Source of the DNA: Terriglobia bacterium
GTDB taxonomy: Bacteria; Acidobacteriota; Terriglobia; Terriglobales; Acidobacteriaceae
Length of the DNA stretch: 61,985 nucleotides
Assembly (NCBI GenBank): GCA_020072645.1
Contig: JAIQGK010000024.1
Coordinates: 1-61,985 of the forward strand
Direction of reading: 5' to 3'
The notes under the pieces: model-generated
What the model was told of the DNA's origin: nothing
What the model saw: only the letters and a program-made list of their open reading frames with translations
The model's database searches: none
Part shown: positions 33,284 to 42,898 of the stretch, piece by piece
Numbering within the stretch: the first letter of the stretch is position 1
Layout of the letters: every line of letters begins with the position of its first letter
Translations under genes and position numbers: made by a program

Positions 33284-35862
33284 CTAACCACCACGTTGAC
33301 GAGCTTGCCTGCGACAACAATTACCTTGGCGACCTGTTTGCCATCAGTGGCGGCACGCACTTTTTCATCGGCAAGGACGCGCTCACGCACGGCATCTTCA
33401 GGAGTGTCCGCGGGAAAGACGATGTGGCTGCGAAGCTTGCCGTTGACCTGGATTGCGTAGGTAATCTCGTCTTCTTTGGCCAAAGCGGGATCATAAGCGG
33501 GCCACGGATAACGGAGAATACTTTCACTTTCACCCAGGACTTCCCAAAGTTCGGCGGCAAGATATGGCGCGAAAGGAGCAAGCAAAAGCACAAGACGGCG
33601 CTGGATATCCGCAAGCAACGCCGAAGGAAATTTTCCGGAGCTGATTTCATCTTCGGCAGCGTAAAGCTGGTTTACAAATTCCATGATCGCCGCGACTGAA
33701 GTATTGAAGTGCCAGCGTCCCTGAAAATCTTCAGTGATGCGTTTGATGGTCTGGTGGAGTTTGCGCTCAATCTGGCGAGCCTTGGGTGAAAGCTCAACAG
33801 ACGCAGAGGAACCAGCAGCGTTGCCGGATGAAGTCTTGCCGGCAATGCCGGCGTTGCGCATCACAAAGCGATAGGCCCGGCCGAGGAAGCGATGCACCCC
33901 TTCAACACCGGCTTCCTGCCAATCAAGCTCACGATCAGGAGACGTGGCGAAAAGCGAATACATGCGCGTGGAATCCGCGCCGAACCTTGCCACCATCTCA
34001 TCAGGCGAAACGACATTGCCTTTGCTCTTGGACATTTTGGCGCCATCTTTAATGACCATGCCCTGGGTAAAGAGGCGCGTTGCAGGTTCGTCGTTATGCA
34101 CCATGCCAAGATCGCGCATGAACTTGGTCCAGAATCGCGAATAAATCAAGTGCAAGATCGCGTGTTCAACGCCGCCAATATACTGGTCAATGGGAAACCA
34201 GTAATCGACAGTAGCGGTATCCAGCGGACGGTCCGCGAGATGGGCGTTGGTATAGCGGTAGAAATACCAGGATGAATCGACGAACGTGTCCATGGTGTCC
34301 GTCTCACGGCGGGCAACACCGCCGCATTTGGGACACTTGGCATTGACAAACTCCGGGACGCGTCCGAGCGGAGATCCGCCGGACAAGGTGATATCAACAT
34401 TATCCGGCAACACGACCGGAAGATCCTTTTCCGGCACAGGCAGCACGCCACATTGCTCGCAGTAAAGCATTGGGATGGGCGTGCCCCAGTAGCGCTGGCG
34501 TGAGATGCCCCAATCCTTTAAGCGATATGTGACGGTGCGCTTGCCAAAGCCGCCCTTCTCCGCCTGGGCAGTCATTTTTTCGATGGCTTCCTGATTCGAT
34601 AGCTCGCTAAACGGCCCTGAGTTAATGAGCAGGCTGTCTTTCTCCGTGTAAGGAAGCACAGGCGGTTCAGGCTCGCCAGGCGCGGGCGGCTGACCGGTCC
34701 TGCGCGGAAGAATGACGATGCGCGCTTCAAGACCATACTTCTGGGCAAATTCATAGTCGCGCTCATCGTGCGCGGGCACGGACATAATCGCACCGGTGCC
34801 ATAGTCCATCAAAATGTAGTTGGCCACCCAGATTGGCACCTTTTCCTGGTTGAAGGGGTTGATGGCGTAACGTCCGGTAAAGACACCGTGCTTTTCGATT
34901 GCGCCAACATCGCCGGATTCCCTGGCGCGGTTTTGTTCGCGGACAAGGTCTTCAACCTTGGAATGCAAATGCGGATCGTTGCCTACCAACTCGGCGACGA
35001 TAGGGTGCTCCGGCGCAAGCTGGATGGAAGTTGCGCCATAGATGGTATCGATTCGCGTGGTAAAAACTGTAATCTTGTCCGTGGCGGAGATGACGCCATC
35101 GATTTTGAAATCGACCAACGCGCCCTCGCTGCGGCCAATCCAGTTGCGCTGCATGGTGCGCACTTTTTCCGGCCAGCCTTCAAGCTTGTCGAGCCCGGCA
35201 AGAAGTTCGTCAGAATAATTAGTGGTGCGGACGAACCACTGCTCCAGATCACGCGTCTCAACCTGCGTTTCTTCATGACGCCAGCAGCAACCATCCACCA
35301 CTTGTTCATTGGCAAGCACGGTGGCGCATTCCGGACACCAGTTCACCCGGCTCTTTTTGCGGTATGCCAAGCCTTTCTCGTAAAGCTTTAAAAAGAACCA
35401 CTGGTTCCACTTGTAATATTCCGGAAGGCAGGTGGCGACTTCGCGCGACCAGTCATAGGCAAAGCCGAGCCGCTTCATCTGCGATTTCATGTGCGCAATG
35501 TTGCGGAGCGTCCACTCTTTAGGTGGAACGTTGTTTTTGATGGCTGCATTTTCCGCGGGAAGTCCGAAGGCGTCCCAGCCCATGGGATGGAGCACGTTGT
35601 AGCCGCTCATCCACATAAAACGTGCGAGCGCGTCGCCAATGGCGTAATTCCGCACGTGACCCATGTGCAATGCGCCGGAAGGATACGGCAGCATTTCCAG
35701 CACGTAATATTTCTTGCGCTTGCTGGTATGCGGCTCTGCGGCATAGAGCGCGGGATCAGCTTCCCAGCGCGCGTGCCATTTTTCTTCAATACGCTGCGGC
35801 TCGTAGCGAAGCTCGCGCTGCTCGGGTTGGTTCGCGGTGATTTCTATTTTGGTGTCGGACAT
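33280..35862 (-). CDS. leuS: Leucyl-tRNA synthetase
   Basis: LeuS charges tRNA-Leu. The 860-residue product is full length for the bacterial type. The HIGH-box variant HMGH is at residues 66-69 in SGALHMGHVRNYAIGDAL. The editing domain (CP1) lies in the middle (TTRIDTIYGATSIQLAPEHP, VPAHDERDYEFA). The KMSKS motif lies near residue 611 (KDGAKMSKSKGNVVSPDEM). A zinc-ribbon-like CPECATVL/CPKCGGV pair is present. It follows the endonuclease IV gene by 5 bp and overlaps the membrane gene by 4 bp. Confidence 0.97.
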   Translation of the reverse strand: MSDTKIEITANQPEQRELRYEPQRIEEKWHARWEADPALYAAEPHTSKRKKYYVLEMLPYPSGALHMGHVRNYAIGDALARFMWMSGYNVLHPMGWDAFGLPAENAAIKNNVPPKEWTLRNIAHMKSQMKRLGFAYDWSREVATCLPEYYKWNQWFFLKLYEKGLAYRKKSRVNWCPECATVLANEQVVDGCCWRHEETQVETRDLEQWFVRTTNYSDELLAGLDKLEGWPEKVRTMQRNWIGRSEGALVDFKIDGVISATDKITVFTTRIDTIYGATSIQLAPEHPIVAELVGNDPHLHSKVEDLVREQNRARESGDVGAIEKHGVFTGRYAINPFNQEKVPIWVANYILMDYGTGAIMSVPAHDERDYEFAQKYGLEARIVILPRRTGQPPAPGEPEPPVLPYTEKDSLLINSGPFSELSNQEAIEKMTAQAEKGGFGKRTVTYRLKDWGISRQRYWGTPIPMLYCEQCGVLPVPEKDLPVVLPDNVDITLSGGSPLGRVPEFVNAKCPKCGGVARRETDTMDTFVDSSWYFYRYTNAHLADRPLDTATVDYWFPIDQYIGGVEHAILHLIYSRFWTKFMRDLGMVHNDEPATRLFTQGMVIKDGAKMSKSKGNVVSPDEMVARFGADSTRMYSLFATSPDRELDWQEAGVEGVHRFLGRAYRFVMRNAGIAGKTSSGNAAGSSASVELSPKARQIERKLHQTIKRITEDFQGRWHFNTSVAAIMEFVNQLYAAEDEISSGKFPSALLADIQRRLVLLLAPFAPYLAAELWEVLGESESILRYPWPAYDPALAKEDEITYAIQVNGKLRSHIVFPADTPEDAVRERVLADEKVRAATDGKQVAKVIVVAGKLVNVVVR

Positions 35863-35867
35863 CTCTG

Positions 35868-36848
35868 CTATGCTCTCTTCCGCTTTGCCGGGGCCGTGGC
35901 TACCTGTACCAATGATTTTAACGTCTCTATGTTACGCAAATCGTCGCCGGGATCTTCAATCGGCGTCTCCGCAATGAACGCCGCGTGCTCGGTGCGCGGA
36001 TCGTTCAACAACCAGCGGAACGCTTCCAGGCCAATCGTGCCTTTACCGACGTGCTCGTGGCGGTCGCGCTTTGAGCCGCGCGCATCTTTCGCGTCATTGC
36101 AATGCCAGACCATTACGTTCTTCAACCCGATCGTCTCATCCAGCTTCTGCATGGTTTCATGCCATCCGGTTTCAGAAACAATGTCATAACCGGAAACGTG
36201 CGTGTGGCATGTGTCGATGCACGCACCCACCGGACACACGGGCCGCAGGTAGTGCAACAGATGCGCCACTTGATCAAACGATCCACCGAGAGAAAACTCC
36301 GAGCCAGCGGTGTTCTCAATCAGAACGCGAAGGTTGGATTTTTCCAGTTCCAAGCCCTCGGCGGCTTCTGCAATCGAGTGTGCGACTAACTCCAGGCCTT
36401 CTTCGCGGCTGCGTCCGCGAAAGGAACCGGGATGCAAAACCAGAAACTCCGCGCAAAGCGCGAGCGCGCGTTCCAGTTCTCCACGAAAAGCCGCCACCGA
36501 CTTGCGATGAAACTCCGGCGTGGCGCTGGCCAGGTTCACCAGATAACTGCTATGAATGGCCATTGGGCCAATTCCATATTTCTCCCGCAAACCCCGCATG
36601 GCGTCACATTGCGCGGGCGACAGCGAGTACGGCTGCCACTGCCGTGGGCTGGAAGAAAAAATCTGGAACGTGTTTGCTCCCAGGCGGTAAGCCCGCTCCG
36701 CAGCCATCTCAACACCGCCGGCCGTCGAGGTATGTATGCCGATGCGCCTGGGACCAGGCTTGGGCGGCTCGCCTTCCGCCCATAGCAGCACGTCCTTCAT
36801 GCTCAGCCGCTTGCGCTCATGAACGCCAAGGATTTTTGGCTTAGACAT
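35868..36848 (-). CDS. nfo: Endonuclease IV (AP endonuclease)
   Basis: Nfo cleaves 5' of abasic sites in DNA and is a TIM-barrel trinuclear zinc enzyme. The likely start is ATG 36848 (MSKPKILGVH); an ATG at 36884 is also in frame. Zinc-ligand motifs are visible in order: MAIHSSYLVNLAS, FLVLHPGSF, VLIENTAG, ACIDTCHTHVSGYD, MVWHCNDAK, DRHEHVGKG and FIAETP. The extra N-terminal segment (about 40 residues before RRIGIHTSTAGG) and the C-terminal KRKRA tail are longer than in E. coli Nfo. It heads a leftward group with leuS. Confidence 0.93.
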   Translation of the reverse strand: MSKPKILGVHERKRLSMKDVLLWAEGEPPKPGPRRIGIHTSTAGGVEMAAERAYRLGANTFQIFSSSPRQWQPYSLSPAQCDAMRGLREKYGIGPMAIHSSYLVNLASATPEFHRKSVAAFRGELERALALCAEFLVLHPGSFRGRSREEGLELVAHSIAEAAEGLELEKSNLRVLIENTAGSEFSLGGSFDQVAHLLHYLRPVCPVGACIDTCHTHVSGYDIVSETGWHETMQKLDETIGLKNVMVWHCNDAKDARGSKRDRHEHVGKGTIGLEAFRWLLNDPRTEHAAFIAETPIEDPGDDLRNIETLKSLVQVATAPAKRKRA

Positions 36849-37003
36849 GGCAAGGCGCTTACGCTCTGGATTCCCTGAAGGCATGTGCTAAATGATTGAT
36901 TTTAACATGCTAAAGATGGGTCGCAGAGCCGGGTGGCTCCCAGCTTTTGATTGCTACTGATGACAAAATCAAAGTAAACTGAAGGTCAACGAGGGCCACA
37001 ATC

Positions 37004-38065
37004 ATGTTAGTCGTAATGAAGGCGCATGCCACTGAGGAGCAGGTTCGCGCGGTTTGCGAGCGAATTGAGTCACTCGGTTACCGGGCGCACCCCATACCAG
37101 GGGAGCAGCGCACCGCCATTGGCATTACCGGCAATAAAGGCGCCATGGAGCAAGGCGTGCTGGACGAAATGTCCGGCGTGCAGGAAGTCATACACGTAAG
37201 CAAGCCGTACAAATTGGTAAGCCGCGATGCCAAGGAAGAAGATACGGTCATTACCTTTGCCGGCAGCGATGGAAGTTTTGGCGGTCGCGACCTGGGAGTA
37301 GTGGCAGGACCTTGCTCTATTGAATCCCGTGAACAGGCTTTTGCGATTGCAGAACGAATTGCCAAGGGCGGCGCCAGGTTTTTCCGCGGAGGAGCTTACA
37401 AGCCGCGTACATCGCCCTACGCATTTCAAGGTCTGGGAGAGGAAGCCCTGAAGATCATGGCGGAAATCCGCGACCGTTTTGGGCTGCGGATTATTACAGA
37501 AGCGCTGGACGAGGAATCATTGCATCTGGTGGCGGAATATGCGGACGTAATCCAGATTGGCGCGCGCAACATGCAGAACTTTTCGCTTCTAAAGAAGGTA
37601 GGACGGCTTCGCAAGCCGGTGATGTTGAAGAGGGGTATGTCCGCCACGCTGGAAGAATTTTTAATGGCGGCGGAATACATCCTAAGTGAAGGCAATTATG
37701 AAGTGATTCTGTGCGAGCGCGGCGTCCGCACTTTTGCCGACCACACGCGCAACACGCTGGACCTGAGTATTGTGCCCGCCGTGCAGCGGTTGAGCCATTT
37801 GCCGATTGTCGTTGATCCAAGCCACGGAACGGGAAAACGCAACAAAGTTCTGCCGCTCGCGCGCGCCGCAGTGGCAGTGGGCGTCGATGGAATCATGGTG
37901 GAAGTGCACAACGATCCTGAGCATGCTCTTTCTGATGGTGTCCAGTCTATCTTCCCTGATCAATTCGACGAGATGATGCATGAGATAAGGCAGATTGCGG
38001 CCGTGCTGCACCGCAACATCCAGCAGCCACGCACGCAGCCTGCAGTTGCCAAGGCCGGCAGATAA
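37004..38065 (+). CDS. aroF: 3-deoxy-7-phosphoheptulonate synthase (DAHP synthase)
   Basis: The enzyme condenses phosphoenolpyruvate and erythrose 4-phosphate in the first shikimate step. The 353-residue product has an N-terminal ferredoxin-like regulatory domain (about residues 1-75, [20 protein letters not shown]). The TIM barrel follows, with [44 protein letters not shown] and [20 protein letters not shown]. This layout is the AroF/Thermotoga type (family I-beta). It starts a two-gene unit with the YVTN lipoprotein gene. Confidence 0.95.
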   Translation: MLVVMKAHATEEQVRAVCERIESLGYRAHPIPGEQRTAIGITGNKGAMEQGVLDEMSGVQEVIHVSKPYKLVSRDAKEEDTVITFAGSDGSFGGRDLGVVAGPCSIESREQAFAIAERIAKGGARFFRGGAYKPRTSPYAFQGLGEEALKIMAEIRDRFGLRIITEALDEESLHLVAEYADVIQIGARNMQNFSLLKKVGRLRKPVMLKRGMSATLEEFLMAAEYILSEGNYEVILCERGVRTFADHTRNTLDLSIVPAVQRLSHLPIVVDPSHGTGKRNKVLPLARAAVAVGVDGIMVEVHNDPEHALSDGVQSIFPDQFDEMMHEIRQIAAVLHRNIQQPRTQPAVAKAGR

Positions 38066-38066
38066 C

Positions 38067-39200
38067 TTGCGAGCACTAACGTTAGCGGCATGTCTTGCCC
38101 TTGCCCTGCTTGCAGGCTGCAAGGACACGCCGGAACCCAGCGCTAATTATCGCGAATACGCCTATGTTTCCAATGGCGGCAGCAACAACGTAACCGTGAT
38201 CGACCTGCGCGCCTTGTCAATCCTTGCCACCGTTTCAGTAGGACGCAGCCCGACGGGGCTGGCCGTGAATCCCCGAAAGAACGAAATCTACGTCTCCAAT
38301 ACGGAATCCAACAACATCAGCGTGATTGACGCCGAAACGAACAAGGTGGTTTCGACCATCGGCGTGCATCGCGCGCCATTTTTTGTGGACGTTTCTTCTG
38401 ACGGCAAGCGAGCTTACGTGGCAAATTCCGGATCGGCTAACCTTTCAGTTATCGATCTGGACCAGCGCAAGGTGATCAAATACATCCCAACGGGGAATGG
38501 GAGCAATCTTGCGCGATTGACGCCGGATGGCAAGCTGGCGATTGTGGCGTTGAGGGATGAAAATTCTATCGCTGTTGTGGATACGCAAAAACTGGAAGTA
38601 CGCGACAAAGTGGCAGTATGCGCCAAGCCAGTGGAGCTGGCGATTGTTCCGGATTCCAGCAAGGTTTTTGTGGCATGCAGTGAATCCCGGCAGGTGGCGG
38701 CAGTAGACCTAAAGACGGACAAACTGCTCACGTTGCTGGATGTGGGCAAGACCCCCGCGCATATTGCGGTGAAACCGGATGGCGGCGAGGTTTTTGTATC
38801 GAACTATGACGATAGCTCGATTTCTGAAATCGTGACCTCAACAAATGAGGTGAACAATACCTTCCAGATTGGGGACCATCCGGCACGCGGGCTGGTTTCA
38901 CCGGACAATGCGCTGCTGTATGTGGCGAATTTTGGGTCCGATTCGGTAGCGGTATACAACATCGATAACGGCAAACGCACGGCCTCCGTGCCGGTTGGCA
39001 GCCATCCGGAGAGCATGGCGCTTTCCCCAAACCAGTTACTCTTACTGGTAGTAAACACCGGAAGCGGCGATATGACTGTGCTTTCATTGATCGACAACAA
39101 AGGCAGACCACAGCCGGACGTGCCGTCCCTGGAAACAATGATCCCATTAGGGAAAGATCCGCGGGCGATTGTGGTGAAGGCGTTTGTGAGCCAGCGATAA
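38067..39200 (+). CDS. YVTN beta-propeller lipoprotein
   Basis: The start chosen is TTG 38067, one base after the aroF stop (LRALTLAACLALALLAGCKD). The lipobox LLAGC places the lipidated Cys near residue 18. The longer upstream frame overlaps aroF and lacks a signal. The remaining 360 residues are seven or so YVTN blades (AYVSNGGSNNVTVIDLRALS, IYVSNTESNNISVIDAETNK, LYVANFGSDSVAVYNIDNGK). It is predicted to sit on a membrane facing the periplasm. Binding partner is unknown, and co-transcription with aroF may be only positional. Confidence 0.85.
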   Translation: MRALTLAACLALALLAGCKDTPEPSANYREYAYVSNGGSNNVTVIDLRALSILATVSVGRSPTGLAVNPRKNEIYVSNTESNNISVIDAETNKVVSTIGVHRAPFFVDVSSDGKRAYVANSGSANLSVIDLDQRKVIKYIPTGNGSNLARLTPDGKLAIVALRDENSIAVVDTQKLEVRDKVAVCAKPVELAIVPDSSKVFVACSESRQVAAVDLKTDKLLTLLDVGKTPAHIAVKPDGGEVFVSNYDDSSISEIVTSTNEVNNTFQIGDHPARGLVSPDNALLYVANFGSDSVAVYNIDNGKRTASVPVGSHPESMALSPNQLLLLVVNTGSGDMTVLSLIDNKGRPQPDVPSLETMIPLGKDPRAIVVKAFVSQR

Positions 39201-39494
39201 TTACGGTTTGCTTTGTGCCTTGCTCAGTTTTGGAAAGGCAATAAGAAGCCCTTTTGGCGGTGCTTTTAGGCTGCCCACCTTTCCCGAGATACAGCCAAAC
39301 AACTCCGGCAGCGTGACGTCCAGAGACATAGCGAGGAGCAGCAGCGTTCCCAGCTTGATGTCCACCTCGCCGTGTTCGATCGCTATGAGACGGCTAACGG
39401 AGAGTCCGGACCTTTCCGCAAGCTGCTCTAGCGTGAGTCCCATGCGTTCCCGCAGCTCATAAATGCAGCTTCCCACTGCTTTTTGAAAGGACAT
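39201..39494 (-). CDS. XRE-family HTH transcriptional regulator
   Basis: From ATG 39494 (MSFQKAVGSCIYELRER) the product is about 97 residues; an ATG at 39521 is the longer option. A Cro/C1-type helix-turn-helix spans about residues 10-65 (LRERMGLTLEQLAERSGLSV, SRLIAIEHGEVDIKLGTLL). The C-terminal 30 residues are basic with no enzyme domain. Its stop abuts the YVTN gene stop. It lies upstream-divergent to nothing obvious, so its target is unknown. Confidence 0.85.
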   Translation of the reverse strand: MSFQKAVGSCIYELRERMGLTLEQLAERSGLSVSRLIAIEHGEVDIKLGTLLLLAMSLDVTLPELFGCISGKVGSLKAPPKGLLIAFPKLSKAQSKP

Positions 39495-39580
39495 AAAGAA
39501 AAATTGCGCAATCATCCTCAATGAAGATTGAATGAAAATTCAAAACCTTTTGCTATTTCCTGATAAATGGCCGGCTGCTA

Positions 39581-40600
39581 TCAGGCGCTGATCTGGTCGG
39601 CGTTTTCTTCGAGCGCGCGCACAAGCTGCCTCAGGGTTTCCAGGTTGTCCACTTGCGCCACAGACCTGACATGCAATGAGTTCATGACGGCCTTTGTCGC
39701 TTCAGATCCGATCCGCTCCTGCGCGGCTTCCAGCCGGCGAAGCCCTTGGGCGGCCGACTGCATGGTGGCCAAAACTTTCTCCAATACCACACGGTCGTTT
39801 ATCTCTGAGGGCTTCCAGACGCGCGCTATGGCCTTCAGTAGTCCCCGGTACATGGCTTTGCCCAGCGGCTGCGCCATGGCTTCGATCTGCTGAATCATTC
39901 GCCTGTCTTCGAGCGAAATACTCGGCTCGTCGGACCGGGAATTCTTCTTCCTTTTGTCTGCGGCAGCCGGCTTCACCGCTCCGGATTCGCCGTGGGGCAA
40001 GGACCGCAAGCCTTTTCGCCATCCCTCGGGCGTAGCCCAGCCGCCAAGCTGCGGCGTTTCCGCCGGATGTCCATGTTCGTCCAGCTCCACCCATACGCCG
40101 CTAAGGTTATATAGATATCTTCCCAGTCCGAAACAGGAGCAGGCGCGCTTGAAAGCCTGCGCCTCGGCGCTGGTTCCAGCATTTTCGTTGTCCGTCCATT
40201 CCTCTCCGGTGGCGGAATGGGAACCGATTCCATGAATTGTAAGTTCGCACGTGACAAACACCTTGGCTGCAACTTTATTGTCCCGGCTGCGCTCGAAGGT
40301 AGCGCTGGTCTGGACCGTATATGTCCGCGTCCATCCTGCCGGAGTAAAGAGCTCATTCAGGCGGTCAGTGTAGGCCCGCTGATCAGCATAGGGAAGGACC
40401 TGACCGCGACTCCGGTCCTCGCTAACTCTTACCACCCTCCACTCGATCAGCGACGGGCTGAACGGCACCTCCAGTTCCGCAACAAATGCTCTTACCTTAT
40501 CGATATTGAATCTTGATCCCAAGAAACCCGATGATGCCGGTGAGGATTTAGCAGTTTCATTGGGTCGAACGCTGGCAGGATTTTTCTTCAGAGCCGTCAT
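39581..40600 (-). CDS. Rad52/Rad22-family DNA annealing protein
   Basis: From ATG 40600, with GAGGGACAC just upstream, the product is about 339 residues. Residues of about 35-185 form the Rad52-type single-strand annealing core: PFSPSLIEWRVVRVSEDRSR, LPYADQRAYTDRLNELFTPA, GWTRTYTVQT and NAGTSAEAQAFKRACSCFGL followed by GRYLY. The second half is a helical, basic region after a linker (VKPAAADKRKKNSRSDE). Bacterial members are often phage recombinases but also occur as chromosomal genes. No phage genes are near. The small upstream ORF ends inside its ribosome binding site, so the two are coupled. Confidence 0.85.
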   Translation of the reverse strand: MTALKKNPASVRPNETAKSSPASSGFLGSRFNIDKVRAFVAELEVPFSPSLIEWRVVRVSEDRSRGQVLPYADQRAYTDRLNELFTPAGWTRTYTVQTSATFERSRDNKVAAKVFVTCELTIHGIGSHSATGEEWTDNENAGTSAEAQAFKRACSCFGLGRYLYNLSGVWVELDEHGHPAETPQLGGWATPEGWRKGLRSLPHGESGAVKPAAADKRKKNSRSDEPSISLEDRRMIQQIEAMAQPLGKAMYRGLLKAIARVWKPSEINDRVVLEKVLATMQSAAQGLRRLEAAQERIGSEATKAVMNSLHVRSVAQVDNLETLRQLVRALEENADQISA

Positions 40601-40607
40601 GTGTCCC

Positions 40608-40814
40608 TCAATCAGTGTTAGATGTGCTTTCATATGAGCTTAGCGATCTCCGCATCAATAGCCTCCGCCTCTCCAGCTCAACCGATCCCGGCCACTTCCT
40701 GCCGGCGGACGTCTGGAAAAATTTGAGGATAGCTAATTCATTGGCGCGGATTTGTGTGCATTCCTCCATTTCTTCCCGAAGGATGTCCCGGATGCTCCTC
40801 ATGCAAAACATCAT
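40608..40814 (-). CDS. Small charged protein upstream of Rad52 gene
   Basis: The ORF is about 68 residues from the ATG pair at 40814 (MMFCMRSIRDILREEMEE); another ATG is at 40802. It is rich in Arg and Glu and predicted helical (RANELAILKFFQTSAGRKW). The stop (40608) overlaps the ribosome binding site of the Rad52-family gene, which suggests translational coupling and a shared role. No family is recognised and no good ribosome binding site is seen. Confidence 0.45.
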   Translation of the reverse strand: MMFCMRSIRDILREEMEECTQIRANELAILKFFQTSAGRKWPGSVELERRRLLMRRSLSSYESTSNTD

Positions 40815-40967
40815 ATAGCGAATAAAAAGGGAATTCAAGGTATTTTTGGGCAAAATTTGCGATTTTTGTGAAGGCGAGCGTCTTCGGTCGCGGAAACGTA
40901 ACTAAAATGATGAGCTTCTATTGTGTCCGGATAAATGCGAATGGTCGGATAGTTGGAATCGCCCTGA

Positions 40968-41705
40968 TCAGCGCAGATTTAGGCCGCCATCAATGGTGAG
41001 AATCTGGCCTGTGATGAAGTGCGGCGCGGTGGCGAAATACATCACCGCGCTTACAACGTCCTGCGGCGATCCATTCTTCTTCATGGGCGTATGCGCGGCC
41101 AGACGCTGAAGGAGCTCCGGATCTTTTTCTCCCGCGCCAGCATCGATCATGCCAGGCGCAACGCAGTTAACGGCAATTTCCGGGGCCAGGGCCTTGGCCA
41201 TTACCTTAGTAAGCATGTGAAGCGCAGCCTTGGAAGAACAGTAGTGCGCATGCGTAGCCCAAGGCTTCTCACCACCTAACGATCCCATATTGATAATACG
41301 GCCCTGGGCACTACGCAGCGAGGGAATGCAGCTTTGCGAAACCAGAAACGGCGCGCGGACATTCACCGCGAAAACTTCATCCCACTGTTCCGCTGTAATC
41401 TCTTCTATATTTGAGGTTTCAAAGACGCCCGCATTGTTGATCAGCAAGTGGATCTGACGGAAATGCTTCAGGACGGTTTCAACCGCTTTTCGGGCGCTTT
41501 CTGCCCGGCGCAGATCGCATTCGAAAGCAAGAGCCTGCACGCCGGTAGCCTCTATTTCTTTGAGCGTTTGTTCAGCTTCATTGGCGGACGAGCGAAAGGT
41601 GAATGCGACGTTCGCCCCGGACCGGGCCATGGCAAGCGCGATGGCTTTACCCAAACGGCGGGCCGCCCCCGTGATAAAAACCGTTTTGTCTTTCAAGTCT
41701 GTCAC
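40968..41705 (-). CDS. SDR family oxidoreductase (FabG/pteridine-reductase-like)
   Basis: The 245-residue product is a classical SDR. The cofactor loop is FITGAARRLGKAIALAMA (TGxxRRLGK is typical of pteridine reductase/FolM-like members). NNAG lies near residue 88, and the catalytic Tyr-Lys is in HAHYCSSKAALHMLT, with Ser in NMGSLGG. The ending FITGQILTIDGGLNL is FabG-like. It is cytosolic and NADPH-dependent by family. Substrate could be a dihydropteridine or a 3-oxoacyl thioester; the sequence alone does not decide. It has no operon partner. Confidence 0.88.
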   Translation of the reverse strand: MTDLKDKTVFITGAARRLGKAIALAMARSGANVAFTFRSSANEAEQTLKEIEATGVQALAFECDLRRAESARKAVETVLKHFRQIHLLINNAGVFETSNIEEITAEQWDEVFAVNVRAPFLVSQSCIPSLRSAQGRIINMGSLGGEKPWATHAHYCSSKAALHMLTKVMAKALAPEIAVNCVAPGMIDAGAGEKDPELLQRLAAHTPMKKNGSPQDVVSAVMYFATAPHFITGQILTIDGGLNLR

Positions 41706-41952
41706 GCAGGCATTGTAAATGGGGGATTGGGACTACGGTTGCGCAATCGCCGAGGGGCGCTTTTGAGTGGCGGTGAGACCAGCAGCTGATCGGCAATGCA
41801 TTAGGCACATCAGACAGAGAAGAAGCCCGCCAATCCACCTAAAAGATGAGCTGCTCAAAAAACTTAAGGTTCTTTAAAGATTCCTGCTAATATATGCGTT
41901 GTCACGCTGAGTCAGGCGCTCAGGTGAAGTCTTTCCCAGGGATTGGCAAAGA

Positions 41953-42279
41953 ATGTTTTTGCTTTCTCATAGATCGTTGCGTGGCTTTGTTCTTGGCCTG
42001 ATGTTTTTCCTGGCCGGGGGCACCATCTGCTGGTCGGATTCGTACGATCCGGACCCTTATGACGATATCCCGCCTGTCGTTACAGTCGATTTCAATTACG
42101 TTGTTCCCAGCCAGATCACCAGGCATGCCCCCAATATTCAGGTGGAAGCGCCGCAACGCATCGCTAAAGCGACCGGACAGCTGCTAGATTTTGCACTCCC
42201 ACAACTCTTGATCCATAACGGCATCGCCTCTCTGCCAAGACAGGGCCCGCCGAATCTGCTAATACCCCTTAGACGCTAG
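41953..42279 (+). CDS. Small exported protein, unknown
   Basis: The 108-residue ORF has a signal peptide (MFLLSHRSLRGFVLGLMFFL, AGGTICWS) and a mature part beginning DSYDPDPYDDIPPVVTVDFN with many Pro and Asp residues. No domain is recognised and the ribosome binding site is weak. It is separated from the next gene by a structured intergenic region. Confidence 0.5.
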   Translation: MFLLSHRSLRGFVLGLMFFLAGGTICWSDSYDPDPYDDIPPVVTVDFNYVVPSQITRHAPNIQVEAPQRIAKATGQLLDFALPQLLIHNGIASLPRQGPPNLLIPLRR

Positions 42280-42898
42280 AGCCTTCGTCCAAAGCTCTTG
42301 AGCCCAGAGCACGTTCAGGGTCCACCTAAAGTGAATTCAGAAAATTGGCAAGAAGTATCCGTTGCAGCAAAACGGATGAGTTTGCCAGCACATTCACACC
42401 AGAGATTCGTGGACTTTCTTGCAGGAATCGCGGCAATCCTGAAAGTGCTCCTCAAGCAGCAAGTTGAAATTCAGCAATCCCAAAATTGATTTCTTCATCG
42501 CCCTTCGGGGTGGTGAGGAAGGCCGGAATCGGGCTTCCGGCAAAGAGTCGGGCACCGGCACTGGTAGCCGGCTGGGCACCGCGCATCAGCCAAAACCAGA
42601 TTTCGGTGCCCGACTTTTCCTGTTGAAGATCATCGAAGGCGCAATTCGCATATTGATCCGCCGCGGATTCCCACGTGCCATGGCTAGCATTCGCTTTCGT
42701 TAATTGTGCAATCTAGTTGCTACGCTAGCGTGTGCCCCGGTCGATACCCAAAGAATTTTTGCATTTTGCGATGATTTTTATCTCTCAGTAACACACAAGG
42801 TGGTACTCTTCCCCACACCAAAATCGAAACATATTGCTGGAGCGATGCGCGGCGCCGTGGCGCCATGGTCGCAAGCAAACAACAAAGGACGTGAAAGA
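42280..42898. other. Intergenic region with structured element
   Basis: About 620 bases precede the nidogen-type gene. A 63-residue frame at 42298-42489 has no ribosome binding site or recognisable domain, and I do not call it. The main feature is the long stem at 42543-42619, listed separately. The promoter of the downstream secreted gene should lie in the last 200 bases, but no clear elements are seen. Confidence 0.45.
42543..42619 (+). ncRNA. Candidate structured RNA / terminator-like element
   Basis: A perfect 12-bp stem pairs 42546-42557 (AGTCGGGCACCG) with 42604-42615 (CGGTGCCCGACT), extended by A-T and G-T pairs and followed by TTT. Inside, CTGG pairs with CCAG and GGCTG with CAGCC, giving a three-tier rod of about 75 nt. 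It could be a small RNA with an intrinsic terminator or a bidirectional terminator. No coding function is evident. Confidence 0.5.

Noticed and set aside
35622-36189. Plus-strand frames over leuS and nfo
   Set aside because: Several long frames occur opposite leuS and nfo, but all are shadows with no domain content.
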